Shown here: one piece after another, positions 9,717 through 21,665 of the stretch
How the letters are laid out: the number at the start of each line of letters is the position of its first letter
How positions within the stretch are numbered: the stretch's first letter is position 1
DNA from: Leptodontidium sp. MPI-SDFR-AT-0119
Lineage: Eukaryota > Ascomycota > Leotiomycetes > Helotiales > Leptodontidiaceae
Assembly (NCBI GenBank): GCA_020726505.1
Contig: JAHLEZ010000002.1
Location: forward strand, 992,001-1,056,000
Direction: 5' to 3'
DNA: 64,000 nucleotides
Notes under the pieces: model-generated
Databases searched by the model: none
Seen by the model: the letters and a program-made list of their open reading frames with translations, nothing else
Told to the model about the DNA's origin: nothing
Position numbers and translations under genes: made by a program

Positions 9717-11759
9717 TCACATCGCCTTCCCAACCCCGTTCTTACTACTCGCCTTACTACTCTGCCTACTAACCTCTCCCCCATCCCTCACCATCTCCTC
9801 CAACCCAGGCTTCCCACTCGTATAATCCCCACTCCCACCATTCGAGCTCGCATTGCCACGCAAACTGCTATTCTGACTCGGTCCCAGATCAGGTCCGGGG
9901 TCACCCCACTCGCCTAACGAGGAGACTCCACTGCTATACTTCGACGTATACGTAGCATTGCTGATAATCCTCTGGTTCTGGGCATACGCCGACGACCCGG
10001 AAGTAGCTTCCTTGATGCCGTTCAAGGGGTTGGGGTAGAGGTTTGAGTCGCGCGGTTTCCAGAGCTCGGGACGCTCGAGGTCGAAGGGATCGGAGCGACC
10101 TTTGCCTTTTCGCACGTTGGCCGAGAAGGAGGAGAATACTGTGTCCCGGTAGCTATCTCGGCTGGGTGCTAGGGAGGATGGGTACCGTGATTGGATGGCG
10201 GTTGCTGTTGAGGGGGGGCGGTATAGAGATGTTGCTGCTGTGGCGTTGTTGGCGCTTGTATTTGCGTCGATGGATTGACCGCGAGATCGTCGGATGTCGG
10301 CGATGTAGGTGTTGGATTTGGGGATTGTTGGGTCCGGTCTGGAGACTGGATCGGCGAAGGGGTTGGATCTGGGCGTGGGATCCGCGAAGGGGTTTGTTTT
10401 TGGGTTTGCATTGGGGGGCTTCCATCCTGGTGTCGAGTTGTTGCTGGTTGTGGTGGTTGGTTTCTTGGGATCCGCGAATGGATCTTCGGTAGTGTTGAAG
10501 TTCAATCCTAGACTTCCTAGCTGAGGGAGAGATCCTGTGTTGCCTGCTAGAGATGCCCTTCTCCGTTCAGCTTGAATTTGGAGATCTCGATCGTCCATTC
10601 CTAGGAGTTGCGAGAAATCAGGTGAGCCATTTGCAATGGCTCGCTTTTCTGTCATGCCGCGTGCTGCGGCGAAGGGATCAGCTGGTTCGGACTTCTTCGC
10701 CCATCCGAAAGTCATGTTCTCTCTCAGGCGCTCCCACCAGTCTGTTGCTTTCTCCTTGATGGTGACGTGAGTTGGGTTTGAGAGCGTGGAGTTGTTTCTG
10801 CTGTGTTGCGGGATCGGTCCGTCCAGGAACTGGGAATTGCCTCTGTTTAGATTGACGCTTGGAGTGTCGCTTCTCTCTCGGACTACCTTTGACTTCAATG
10901 AGGCTCCTACAGCGACGATTCCCGCCTTAATGTCAGATCCCACGTTGCGTACTCGATCCGTTCGGTACCCGATCTCGGTCCTCCATTTGTTACCTTGTCC
11001 GCTGGGGCCTACGGACTGATTGTCCGCGTCGTAGAATGAACTTCGTCGTCCGGTCGTCAATGGTGTGAGAAGCGACTCTCTGGCCTTCCGTTTCCTTCTG
11101 AAGAACCAAAATAACAGCGCCACTACGGCGATAAACCCCATGGACCCCAATACACCTCCAATAACTGGTCCAGTCGTGAGTTTCGGTTGAGAAGAGATGC
11201 CGGAAGCTGCTGATGACTCTTCTGGCTGTGTTGAGGATGTTGCTAAAATGGGAGGTGAGGATGTGGTCCCTGATGGGATTGAAGAGTCGACTCCATTGTT
11301 CTCTCCTGTGACTGCGGTCGCTGAAGCATGGACTTCGCTCTGAGCAACTGCTAGTGGGGTACTAGATGATGTTGTAGGAGTCGTCGATTTCGAGGCTGCA
11401 ATAGCGGAAGTGACAATAGTGGCACTGGAAACTGGGCTTTGAACTGGAGTCGTAACAATAGCAGGTAGTATTGCACTGGAACCTGGCGTGCTAGCTACAG
11501 ACACTACTGGTGTTGAAGATGTGGCAGCTGGGGGATTTGTATCTTCTATGGTGTTCTGCACAACTGAAGTCGCCAGAGTCGTCGGTACGACAACTGGAGT
11601 TGTAGAAGCAACGACTTCTGTAGTGGTCGTCGGCGGTTGCGCTGCTGCTGCTGTCACCAGACTTCCCGTCAGAGTCGTGAGAGAGCGTGGCACGGCTGTA
11701 CATCGCTGGCCGTCTATGGTCGTAATAGAAAATCCTGCCGGCAGGTTTGGGCTCGACAT
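9717..11759 (-). CDS. Ser/Thr-rich single-pass membrane protein, wall-sensor-like
   Basis: A 680-aa single-exon protein. Residues about 35-190 are Ser/Thr/Val/Pro-rich (a likely O-mannosylated ectodomain). Residues about 197-219 form one transmembrane helix (GFIAVVALLFWFF) followed immediately by RRKRKAR, predicting an outside N-terminus and a cytosolic tail of about 450 residues. The tail holds two NPFADP motifs plus DPFADP and DPFAAA variants; NPFx(1,2)D is the known Sla1-binding endocytic signal in yeast Wsc1, Ste2 and Kex2. This layout resembles Mid2/Wsc-type wall-stress sensors, but there is no WSC cysteine domain and no cleavable signal peptide at the MSSPNLPAGF start. An upstream signal-peptide exon could be missing. 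The family is unknown; a sensor or anchored surface role is inference. Confidence 0.75.
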   Translation of the reverse strand: MSSPNLPAGFSITTIDGQRCTAVPRSLTTLTGSLVTAAAAQPPTTTTEVVASTTPVVVPTTLATSVVQNTIEDTNPPAATSSTPVVSVASTPGSSAILPAIVTTPVQSPVSSATIVTSAIAASKSTTPTTSSSTPLAVAQSEVHASATAVTGENNGVDSSIPSGTTSSPPILATSSTQPEESSAASGISSQPKLTTGPVIGGVLGSMGFIAVVALLFWFFRRKRKARESLLTPLTTGRRSSFYDADNQSVGPSGQGNKWRTEIGYRTDRVRNVGSDIKAGIVAVGASLKSKVVRERSDTPSVNLNRGNSQFLDGPIPQHSRNNSTLSNPTHVTIKEKATDWWERLRENMTFGWAKKSEPADPFAAARGMTEKRAIANGSPDFSQLLGMDDRDLQIQAERRRASLAGNTGSLPQLGSLGLNFNTTEDPFADPKKPTTTTSNNSTPGWKPPNANPKTNPFADPTPRSNPFADPVSRPDPTIPKSNTYIADIRRSRGQSIDANTSANNATAATSLYRPPSTATAIQSRYPSSLAPSRDSYRDTVFSSFSANVRKGKGRSDPFDLERPELWKPRDSNLYPNPLNGIKEATSGSSAYAQNQRIISNATYTSKYSSGVSSLGEWGDPGPDLGPSQNSSLRGNASSNGGSGDYTSGKPGLEEMVRDGGEVSRQSSKASSKNGVGKAM

Positions 11760-11987
11760 GATGCAATACTGAAAAGCGACACCAGTCGCTGGTTGAAGGA
11801 ACGTATATCAATCGAGTCGTATCAAAAGCAAGCATACCAAGCAGTCAAGCAAGCAGTCAAGTGAGAAGAAAGTAAGTCGGTAAGGAACGATCACAGAGGC
11901 TCCCAGGCCATCAGTTCTCCACCCCAACCATAACGTTGACGATGTTTGCGCGAAAAGTAAGTCAGAAAGAACGGAAGTCAAAAGTAA

Positions 11988-12022
11988 GGTTAGGTTAGGT
12001 CAGGTTAGGTCAGGTCAGGTCA
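11988..12022 (+). repeat. Seven-unit GGTTA/GGTCA tandem repeat
   Basis: Seven consecutive 5-nt units, GGTTA or GGTCA, lie upstream of the membrane-protein gene. The T/C alternation suggests point mutation of an expanded pentamer. It resembles a telomeric repeat only superficially, since the fungal unit is TTAGGG. Confidence 0.85.
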
Positions 12023-14641
12023 GACTGGTAGGGAGAGAAACGACTAGGTAGAGGGAGTGGAGAAGGGAAGAAGACGGATGAGCAACGCAACAGCGGAAAG
12101 CGGGCAGAAACCATGATCTCCATCCTCAAACGCCAGTGTTCTGAAGTGAGTCTGGAGTGGGCGACAATTAATTAAGAAGTGAGGATGTGAGACCAGGGTG
12201 ATGGCTGTATTGGGTTTCAGCCCATACGCTGAGACGCAACGCGCCGCAAAGGAGGGAGGCGTTCAGGGGTATTGCCTCGCTTAGCGAGGTATTTGCGCGC
12301 GCGCTGGGTGAGAAGTTGGGTGAGAGATCCAATCCACTTTTGAATAATGCCATGGAACACATGGAGGTTTGATATGAGGCCGGCTGGAGCTTTCCTGCAT
12401 GCTACAATTATATTCCGATAACAATGACGATCCGGAAGAGAAGCTGTGCTGCCGCTGTTTGTAGTGGTTTTTGCGGAGAGATGTTTATCACCTGTTACTC
12501 CGTACTTAGAGTTGGTCCACCATGTCCACGTCCATGTCCTTGAGGAGCAACAGACATGGGCTGGTAACTGGACCTGTAAGTGGCCATTGAGGTAAAGAAA
12601 AGCAAAACGGGGAGACGAGGGGTTCTTCCTTCATCCTCCCAAAGAAGACTTGCTGCTGACATAAACCGTCCAAGCCCCCCTCTATTTCGGACTCCCAAGC
12701 CGCGCGCGACCCTTGGCGTTTAGAAAAGACAAGAGGCCTAGATGATGGTGGTGAGGATGACAGCAATTTCAATTGAACCCAACTGTTGATGATGATGATG
12801 GTAACTACTCGCAACATTTTTTCCTTTTCCGGGATACTGGGTTATCAAGTTAATTTAAATTGAGCACCAAAATGGGAAACGGGAAATTCAGGAATTAATG
12901 TCTCGGAGTTGTATATTTTGGGGTTTTTTGGTGTAGAGTACGGACGACCGTGCCAACTCTTTGACCTTTGGCGACTAGGTTATGTCATGACTTTGGTCTG
13001 ACGTGTCATCTGAATGTCCAGGGAAGTATCAAAAGGAAGTTCCTTGATAATTGACAGTTTCTCGCCGCTCCATCCCGGGTTGGCGGAACTCAAAATACAG
13101 AATGATGTTGTCAGCAAGTCCGAAAAATATTCCCCCAGCAACTACTACGGCAGACAATCATTTTGAAGAAACAATATTTAGGAAGATCAACAAAGCTTGG
13201 ATGTACTGTAATTATGAGGCTGAATTACTGGATAGCGTCACTGAATGATGCCTGATACCTTTTCGTCTTCTTGTCGGGTGAGTTGGAGGTATCAACTTGG
13301 TAGCAATACATACTTCCAACACCAACCCAGAATTCCAACCTTAAGCTGCTTCACTACAGCTGTTGCCGCCATGGTATCGATGGTGGAGTTGAGTCTCCCT
13401 TCATAATTCCCATCATCGGACTTCGCCGGTCGAATTCGTAGAACTACAGCAGTTCCCCTCCCACATGGGTACCCCTCATGTGTTGTACGCTGCCTCAATG
13501 CATTTGGTGACTCAACGTCACCACAACATCCGGATTCCGTGGGATTGTTTGTTGACCGGGGTCTTCTCTTGTGTAGATTTCAGTTGGCTTCCTCTGTACG
13601 AAGATACACACCAGCTGAAAGGTACGTACTGAAGAAAGCGAAGAGAGAAACAGGAGAAAAGGGTATCGGTAGACATGGTACAGCCATCACAAGGTTGAGG
13701 GGCAACTCCAAACACTCTGAACCTTAGACTTCTAAGTTGTAAACAACAACCGGGAGATCACCTTAAGGTTAAACTCGTTTCCTTCCCAACTGTGGGTACT
13801 GGGGCAAGTCGGTACGCATGGTCGGAACAGAGGATGGATTCAGAATTCGGATGCTGAGACAGCTGGAGAGGATGTGACCAGCTCAGCATTGCTGGGACGA
13901 GCCATGACATGACATGCCGAGTCCCCTCCCTCCACCCTCTGCATACCGAACGAACCGATGCAGACAGAAGTGAGATAAAGGGGGAAAGGATAAATGAAAG
14001 AATCGAAGACAAATGGAAGACGGATAAGCATCTGTAGAACTTTCTGGGGCATCTGCAGGATGGAAATTAATATAAGTGAATCTTGCACATACATGGCAGG
14101 CGTGCATTTCAAGGCATGGCATGGGATGGGATGATGGACAGCAAGGCCGCGACGGGATATCTGCCATCCGAAAGAATGTGCGGCGGGCAGGGTATGCATC
14201 GGGATATAATACTGACGAAAGGGGATCTGCAGTTGAAGATGTGAAAGAAGAGAGGGTTGTGACTCTTGAGTGAGGCAGATAGACGGATAAGAGATGGAGA
14301 CGTGCATCGGCGTTGCTGTGCATGACTGCATGATGAGCCGAGCTTGAGCCTTTATCCGCACCCACCAGAATAATTAATTAATGCTTGCAATTGCAATTGC
14401 ATCCTTGACAGCCAGCGACATCGTTGCAGCACGTTGGTACCCATGCCAGGTACCTACGCACCTAGACAGCAAAGCAAAGGCCGTTAGATCGTTCCCGACT
14501 ACCATTCCATCCACCTCCAGGCCGCTTCCACCACCACCACCACCACCACTATCGTGCTTCTCCATCTCACTCACCACTACAGTACTGTACTGAACCTACT
14601 CACTACACACAGCATCGCGTCGAGGGTTTGAGTTGCCAGCA

Positions 14642-14684
14642 ATGAATGGAATGGAATGGCATAGCATAGCATAGCATAGCACAG
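14642..14684 (+). repeat. Short GAATG and CATAG tandem repeats
   Basis: Two adjacent pentamer arrays: GAATG copies followed by about four copies of CATAG (to about 14680). They lie about 160 nt upstream of the proposed first exon of the unknown gene, and are probably microsatellites in a promoter. Confidence 0.7.
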
Positions 14685-14841
14685 CGTCACATTGTCGCCA
14701 CTCCGCACTCACCACGTACTCCCATTCCCACTCTCCCTCCCTCCACCAAAGCATACTAGTGCCGCCGCACACCGTGGACATCCAATCCATCCTGGAAGAC
14801 CGGACCTGGAGGAAGGAGATTGAGGCTAGAAAGTAGACGCC

Positions 14842-17051
14842 ATGTTCGCCGCCTTTGGAAACATCGGTAAGCAAATCACCATGTTTTTATTTGCCAGATC
14901 CAGCCAGCCAGATTCACAGGCTTTCGTTCCATCTCGTCCCGTCTGCTTCTTTTCTTCCTTTTTCTGTACTCTAATGTATCGGATGCCAAGATCATAACGC
15001 TCTGTGGCTAGCTGGCGGTCAACGTGTTGAACCCAAAGGCTACCTAGGTATCCTAGGCACAAGTGTGTATGCATAAACAAGATCGATCTGTCAAGCAGGC
15101 TATGCATGCTGATTGCAGCGTCGATACATGTCAATCTATGCCTTGGGTCTTCTTCCCCCAGACATGTGTGTTGCTCTCAGACACCTGTCAGAGTAGCGTT
15201 CTCAATCCGTCCATATCAGCCTTTCCGCGTTTCAGCACTTTTCTTCTGGCAATTGTAAAGCTTAGTATTTCTCTTTCGGGTTTGGCTGGCCAAGTTATCT
15301 ATTTCCAATGACCAGCTTCTCACCTGTGCTCTCAAACAGGCGTTCTCCCACCTCCTCCAACAGACGGAGCACCACGGGTTATCCCCCCTCCGACACCTGT
15401 CAGGTTTCCTCGGTGCTCGCCACAATCGGACGAGAAAGTCCCTCGAACACGAGGAGACGTCTCGCTAGTCAACTTCCTACAGTCTATTCACAGGCCGACT
15501 GATATCAGACTCTCTCATCTGGAAGCGGTAGGAGTTCACGTGGTCTCAGATGTATCACCTCGAGACCTCCTCCCAGACGCCAGCTACCTACCTCCAGTTG
15601 AGAAGTGGAATGGGATAGCGCCGGAAGATCTATTAGAGGCCAATGAAGCTACACGGCAACCTCTCAGCAATGGGCACCTCTCACCCGGTGTCCAGACCTA
15701 CCGAGAGCGCCAAAAAGAACTGCTCACAGACAACACAGCAGCCTTCAGGACGATCAGAAGAATCCCAGCTCCAACAGGAGAAACAGCCGCCCGTCTAGGA
15801 AACGCCTACGAGTTCTTCAAGAACCTAGAATTCTTCTCGGGATACTGGCCAGACACATCTCTCCCTCCCAAACCGGATTCATCAGAGTCAGAATCAGAAT
15901 CAACAACCGAAACCGCTGAAGGAGTAAAAAAAGAAGTTGTCCCCAGCCACATGCAAACCCACGTCCCAACCGGCAATGGCGCTCAACTCCCACCAGACTA
16001 CCGCCAAAACCTCCTAACCGCATTCGTGAAACTGGTAGCCTACGATTTCGGTTGTAACGTCTCCTTCCCACGCACAGAACCCCGTTTACACCTCACGCCC
16101 TCGCCATTACCACCGCCAAAATCAACACCACCACCCTCTTACTTCAACTCCTCCGTAGCTTTTGTCTATCGTACTCCCGTCGAGCGCTCCGCTGCACGAG
16201 CAGGTATAGTCGAAGGGCCAGTGGCGACGCTCTCTGCACGCGCAAGCACAGTCTTCAGCAACCCCTCAGACGAGCTCCTCGATCTAGCCCGTGAAGTCGT
16301 CGGCGTTCTCCTCACAGCCCAACACCGCTCACGAGAAGGGAAGACAGAGAAGCGCTTCGGCGATGCGAAATGGTGGACTTCCACGCCTCGATGGGGAGGC
16401 GGCCCTGGCGGAGCGAGCGGACGAGAAGGTGATAAGGCCGAGGAGGTAACTATCGCATTATCTGCTGGAGTTACTGAAAAACTACCTCCTCTAACTTCTT
16501 CTACTTCTGCTGCTTCTGCTACTTCTCCTCCTGTTGCTGAAGAAGGCCACGGGGTGAAAATAGCAAATGAAGTTAAACGCCAGATCGGCGGCTTGAACGG
16601 ACCTAGTCCTCCAAAACGGAGTAAGATAAGCCCAAGAGAAAGCGCCAGGATGGCCATCTACGAGTCCTACCGCAAGATGACCCCGCCTTCCGCAACGTGG
16701 GATCGCAAAGCGCGGTATTCGGCAATTGGGAAAGTGCCTGGAAAGGGCTATGATGATGTCTTTTTGATGAGTGCGCTGAATCACCATGTTTGTATTGTGA
16801 GGGCGAGGGTTAGTGAGAAGTTGCTGAGTGTGCTTGAGGGTGGCACGGAGGATGAGTGGGAGAGGTTGGAGATTAGGAGGTCAAGGTGGTATGATCTTTA
16901 TTTGAAGGAGGAGAGGGTTGAGGCTATGGGGTGTGTTTGGGGGGTTATGTCTTGGTTGATGAGGAAGGTTGAGAGTGAAAGGGGTGGAGAAGGTGGTGAA
17001 GATGTGGCTGGTGAAGGGGATGGGCTGGTGGAGAAGATGGATTTGAGTTAG
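14842..17051 (+). CDS. Conserved-looking hypothetical protein, function unknown
   Basis: I do not recognise a family. Exon 2 (15340-17051) carries one long open frame whose apparent start near 15540 is GTG, so translation must begin upstream. The frame runs back to a good acceptor (CTCAAACAG) at 15339, and 14842-14866 offers ATG plus eight codons (MFAAFGNI) ending in a consensus GTAAGC donor in matching phase. The joined product is 578 aa, with a 473-nt intron. It starts with proline-rich sequence (GVLPPPTDGAPRVIPPPTP), has an acidic Ser/Glu stretch near residue 200, a disordered middle, a possible nuclear-localisation patch (PPKRSKISPR), and a folded-looking C-terminal part around YDLYLKEERVEAMGCVWGVMSWL. 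The long ORF is firm; the first exon is inference. Confidence 0.6.
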
Positions 17052-20000
17052 TTGGTTTGAGGAGATTGGGCTGGATTGGGACGAGATGGGATGAGAAATG
17101 ATTGTTATGAGAGATGATTACTGGATGGGATGAGATGGGATGAGATAAGACGAGAATGAAAAATTGACATCGGAGAGAGAGGAGAGAGAGCGTCGCATCA
17201 CAAATCCATGGATTGGTTGATAGAACGGATTTTGGATTGTAGAGTCAAAAATGTTGATAAATGCGTGTGTGGATGGGTCCATAGACTGGTAGATGGCTCA
17301 AATCCAACTCTCAAAAATAGCGTCTCAGCGCTGTCTAGTAAGAATGCGACAATTTAGTTGATGATAGGCGTGAAGTGAGGAAGGCAATGGAAAGTGACTG
17401 TCGTCCGCAAAGGTACTGAAAATGGTTTCGCTACTGACTCACACTTGGGTGTGACAACAAGACAGCCGAGTTAAGTTAGATGCTGAATACAACCTGATAT
17501 GTCCAGGCGTTGAAGGAACAACAAGGATAGTTAGATGTCGTCGAATTGGGGACTTTCGAAGGGGATATTGAAAAAGACATAGCCTTTGGCAAGCAAATAG
17601 CCACTGGACAGTCAGTGACTTCTATTGCTCGAGAATTGAAAGGGGGCTTAGATGTGATTGTTGGTAGTACGTGGTGAGGAAGGTTAATCGATATCTACCA
17701 TGCAATGTGACACTTCATCCTTACTTTGTAAGTTCCAGCTGTCACTGGCTTGTGGGGTATGCCAGTGGTCATACTGGAGAGTAGGGTTCTTGATAGAGAG
17801 GCACGGTGGATTGGATTACTTGCAAATAATTGTTTAAGATTGTAAATTGCCGCTGAAGAGCATGGCTGAGTGCAAGAATCACTCGTTGTGACCAATCGCC
17901 ACCGGACATTCTAAAGTGGAATATTCCTCTGATCAGAACACCTTTGAATAATTTGGAGGACCGAGGGAACGAGGATGAGAGGTTGAGGGATTGGCGATGG
18001 AGTGTTGGGAGGTGTGAAGGTGCTGCTTCACTCAGCTGTGGGATGGTTCGAGGTCAAATAGCTCGAATCTGTGAAGTGACCTCCGCCAGTACTTCTCTCA
18101 CTTCAATCATAGTAACTATAATTACATTTTTATATTGACCAACTGCAAAGAGGTATTGAAAACCAAGCGACAGCTAGATATGATTGGAACTTGGTGATGC
18201 GACTTCGCATCTAACTAAAAGTAGCCCGCACCTGAGTTGGCGTTTGGAAAAGGACGATTTGGGAATTCTGCCATCAAATCGATGTTGGTATGGGCATTTA
18301 TAAACGTTACTGCAGTTGTCAGTGACCATTCAAAAGCAATGGTTGACTTCCTTCTCTGGAATTGGGGATTGCTGAAAGAATGAGGAGCACTAGCCACATC
18401 CATCTCGTGCCAGCTTGCAACGTAAATAGATGGGGACGAAACCAAGACAAAAGAGCCAGCCAAGATCGAGGACAGCAGCATAAGTTGTAGAGAAGCTGTG
18501 CCACATCCATAGCTGATATGAGGACAACATAGCTTCACGAGATCATGGGGTAGCTGCACTTTGGTACGGACCGACTCCTGCTGGTTTGGGGCAGCCGCTT
18601 CAATTAAGCATAAAGCTTGGGTTGCAAGTCGTACCCCTTCCAAGCGAATTCATTGGCATCTATTTTGGATGGCTGCGCTTACAGCCGCAACATGGGTAAG
18701 GCTGAGAGGAGGGAAGAGGTTGTTCTGTACGGAGAGTACTGTGATGGCATGCAAGGGCCGTTGAGATGAATGAAGGTTGAGCCATAAAGTGGCATGCAGT
18801 CGGCAGCTCCATTGGACTCGATGGGCGTCCCAGAAGGGAGCTGATGAGTAAACTACCAAGCTTTCTTCAAAAGTACCTGACCACTCTGCAGCGTACTGTA
18901 CTAAAAGAGGCTGTTTGTTGACCTGCAGCCCTGTGGCCGAGCATAGCCACATACTTCTCTTGCATGCATATGACGGTGTGAGAGATCTGTGGACATATGC
19001 AGGATGAGATCTGTGTGGGTGGGCATGCATCTTGCCGATTTACTGGAGACGAGAGCGTCAGCATGGTAGCGAAACATTTCGTTCCCTAGGGCTTACTTTA
19101 AGCTATTCCTCTGATGGTGACGGTACCCGACAGATGTGGCTTCTCTCCATGGCTGAGAGATCGGCATGGCCTCGATTGGTTCTCATGAAGTGTGGGGTGG
19201 GTTGAAAACCGTTGTACATACATACGCATTGGGAAGTGTAAGTGGTGGAGTAAAGCAAAGTAAGGACTTTGCAATGATGAGAAAACCTAGAAAGTGTTAC
19301 CAAATCTATAAGAGAAATCAGACCATGAAAAACTTCGTCGGGTCCGTTCGAAAATTTCTCGGATGCTCAATTGAAGGGTTTAGGCAACAGCTTACAGTCC
19401 TTGATACTGAAAGAAATAGATGAATAGTGTAAGCAGACTGCTAGAATAGGGTTGAAGCCGCGAAAAACCTTAAGTGAATGTGACGTACGGCCCTTTACCC
19501 TGGGAGTCAAGACCTGGGGAACCGGGGTGGCAGTGACCTTACCGTTCCTGAGATGCTTCCAATTCGACGGGTAGAAAAGACTGGGGAATTTGGATATGCA
19601 TACTGCGGTGTAGAGGGCCTATGGTTCGAGGACGCCGCCATCCAGTAACGTTGCAAATTGTTGGAGGGAGGTGTTGTTGTTCTGCATGCGGCTAGTGTAA
19701 TCTGCCACATCGTGGCTCGTCTCCTGGTTCCAACTGCAGGGCCAGCAAATCAACATCCCTCGGCAAAGCGCCTCCATGCAGAACCACGCAGTGAACTTCC
19801 AGTCTACGCAAGCCACCAAAGTGACCACTTCGGCCGCTCCGTCCAAGTATCAAATTTGCTTTCTCTCCACCTCTGCACAGTCCTATCGCGCGGCCATCAA
19901 ACCCTAATTGCGACCGCGCTCATTCGTCGCACTGGTCGAATGCTGCTGTGTGATTCGGGAGCCAGTCCGGACGATGGGACTCAAGCTTCGCATGTGTGGT

Positions 20001-20806
20001 CTAAGGAACGAGAGACAAGTGTGCACTGTGCAGCAGGGCAGGGTAGAGCAGAGTAGGGCATGCATTCGGGCCATTCGCTTCCAATCCGGTCATTTTTTCT
20101 CCATTATCCGTTGTCGTGTCTGAAACATTGCAGGGCTGTTCAGGGAAGCTGATTGCTTCATCTCAGTCCTAGACCTGGTGAGGAGGCAGAGTCGGGCCAG
20201 AGACAGCAGTCTCTTGCGGTATGACAAGCGTTCGATTGCTTTTGCACTTCTGTAATTCTGCAGACATGTGTGTGGGTATGTTACTTGAGATGACAGCTGT
20301 ATCTTGTGCATGCTCTAAGCCCCAGCAAGTCCCGAATTGATGCCAGAATAGCCAGAGACCAAGCAAGAGCAGGAGGTACCAGTTAGAACTGTACTTCTCG
20401 CGTATACTTGACTCGACAACTTCACTCCCCAGACCCATCAGTCTGTCACGACCCCTGGCGTGCGTGGGAGAGGAGCTATCGTATTATAGCACGGCCCTAG
20501 AGAGCTCTACTCCTGGACAGTCAATCAAGCTCTCATAGAGTGCTGAAAAGTGTAATTGGATTAGTGGCGTGTTTAGCAGGACTTGCACGGACGAAGGAAC
20601 TCGTGGCAGCGCGGACGTTACCAGAGGATTGGGTCAGGAAGTCGATGGGCAGACATCGATAATTCGTGATCCCAGTGTAGCTCTTCGGCAGGGGGTCCGT
20701 TTTGAGCATGGCAAAATGCAAGATTAGGAACGAGCCACGGGAAATGCACGATGGTGATTCGACTCGGCTGTTTGTCGAGGGTCTTGTCATCTGGCTGGCG
20801 AGGACT

Positions 20807-20826
20807 GGGAGGGAGGGAGGGAGGGG
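20807..20826 (+). repeat. G-run array, potential G-quadruplex
   Basis: Five G-runs of three or four separated by single A residues (GGGAGGGAGGGAGGGAGGGG). This meets the usual sequence rule for a parallel G-quadruplex. It lies about 1.2 kb upstream of the metacaspase start; no function is shown. Confidence 0.8.
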
Positions 20827-21009
20827 AGATCAGCAGCAGTGAGCGTCACCTCTACGACCAACGTGGTTCGCGCATGAGGCCGGCCTGCATAGTCGTCTGA
20901 GGTTCTGGACTGTGATCCCCTGCCTGTCTGTCTGCCTGCCTGCCACCAACCAATGAACCTACCCACCTTACAGGGCCGATGACTTCAGCGCGTAGCAGGG
21001 ACAGGTAAT

Positions 21010-21046
21010 GTAATGGAATGGAATGAACGAATGAATGAATGAATGA
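21010..21046 (+). repeat. GAATG/AATG microsatellite
   Basis: Tandem GGAAT then AATG units over about 35 nt within the upstream region of the metacaspase gene. Confidence 0.75.
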
Positions 21047-21640
21047 CACGAGACAACTAACTGGATAGATAGTACTGAATGGTAGAGGGGATCACATTAT
21101 TCGCAACTGCGCACAACTGTGGATAGAATGAATGGCAGTGAGAGCGAGAGTGAGAAAAAGAGAGTATATGCGAGTGTAGGTAAGCAAGAGAGCAGAGGGT
21201 TGTTGTGATAGGACAGCAGCAAGCAGCAGCAGCAGTAGTCAGTGGAAGTGAAGTCAAGTCTTAGTTCCGGGGCAAGCGAAAGTCAGCCGCTAGCGATCAA
21301 CGCCATGGGCAGGGCAGCGCAGCGCAGCCATGTTTTGCTGCTGCCAGAACCCCTCCTCCTACTCCCTCAACCCACATCACCCACATCACACACACACGTT
21401 GTCACGACTCAACGTCCGTCCACGGCCACACAATCACCAGCCCACTACACTACACGACACTACACTCTACACTCCGCTGCTTAGCTCCCTCTGCCTTTCA
21501 GCCCGGCCTCTTTTGGCAAGCCTCAACGCCTCATCCTCATCCTCATCCCCCTCCTCCTGTCCCTGGACTCGTCCGTCCTTCTCACCGCCCACCACATCCA
21601 TAGTATCGATCGATCGACTACTGCAACACGCAGAGCAAGC

Positions 21641-21665
21641 AAAGCAACGCAACGCAACGCAACGC
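21641..21665 (+). repeat. GCAAC microsatellite
   Basis: About four tandem copies of GCAAC flanked by GCAAA variants, in the probable promoter or leader of the metacaspase gene. Confidence 0.75.

Larger units (their letters stand above)
11760..14841. other. Long intergenic region, no supported gene
   Basis: About 3 kb with no convincing gene. Overlapping minus-strand frames at 13840-14365 are low-complexity mirror frames. The region contains a GGTTA/GGTCA tandem repeat at 11988-12022 and short GAATG and CATAG repeats near 14640-14690. It should include the promoter of the membrane-protein gene on the left and of the unknown gene on the right. Confidence 0.55.

Noticed and set aside
11988..12022. 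Internal telomere-like repeat
   Set aside because: The units are GGTTA/GGTCA, not TTAGGG, and only 35 nt long; treated as a simple repeat.
13840..14365. Two overlapping minus-strand ORFs (173 and 160 aa)
   Set aside because: Two frames of the same low-complexity stretch are open at once, which points to composition rather than coding.
15000..15070. tRNA A-box-like sequence (TGGCTAGCTGG)
   Set aside because: No B box (GGTTCGANTCC) at the proper distance and no acceptor stem.
18040..18075. B-box-like GGTTCGAGGTC
   Set aside because: No matching A box upstream and no cloverleaf can be drawn.
18215..18643. 142-aa minus-strand ORF
   Set aside because: No domain, no supported splice partner, and within a long repeat-rich intergenic region.
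19658..20123. Plus-strand ORFs of 132 and 71 aa
   Set aside because: Overlapping frames with unusual composition and no features.
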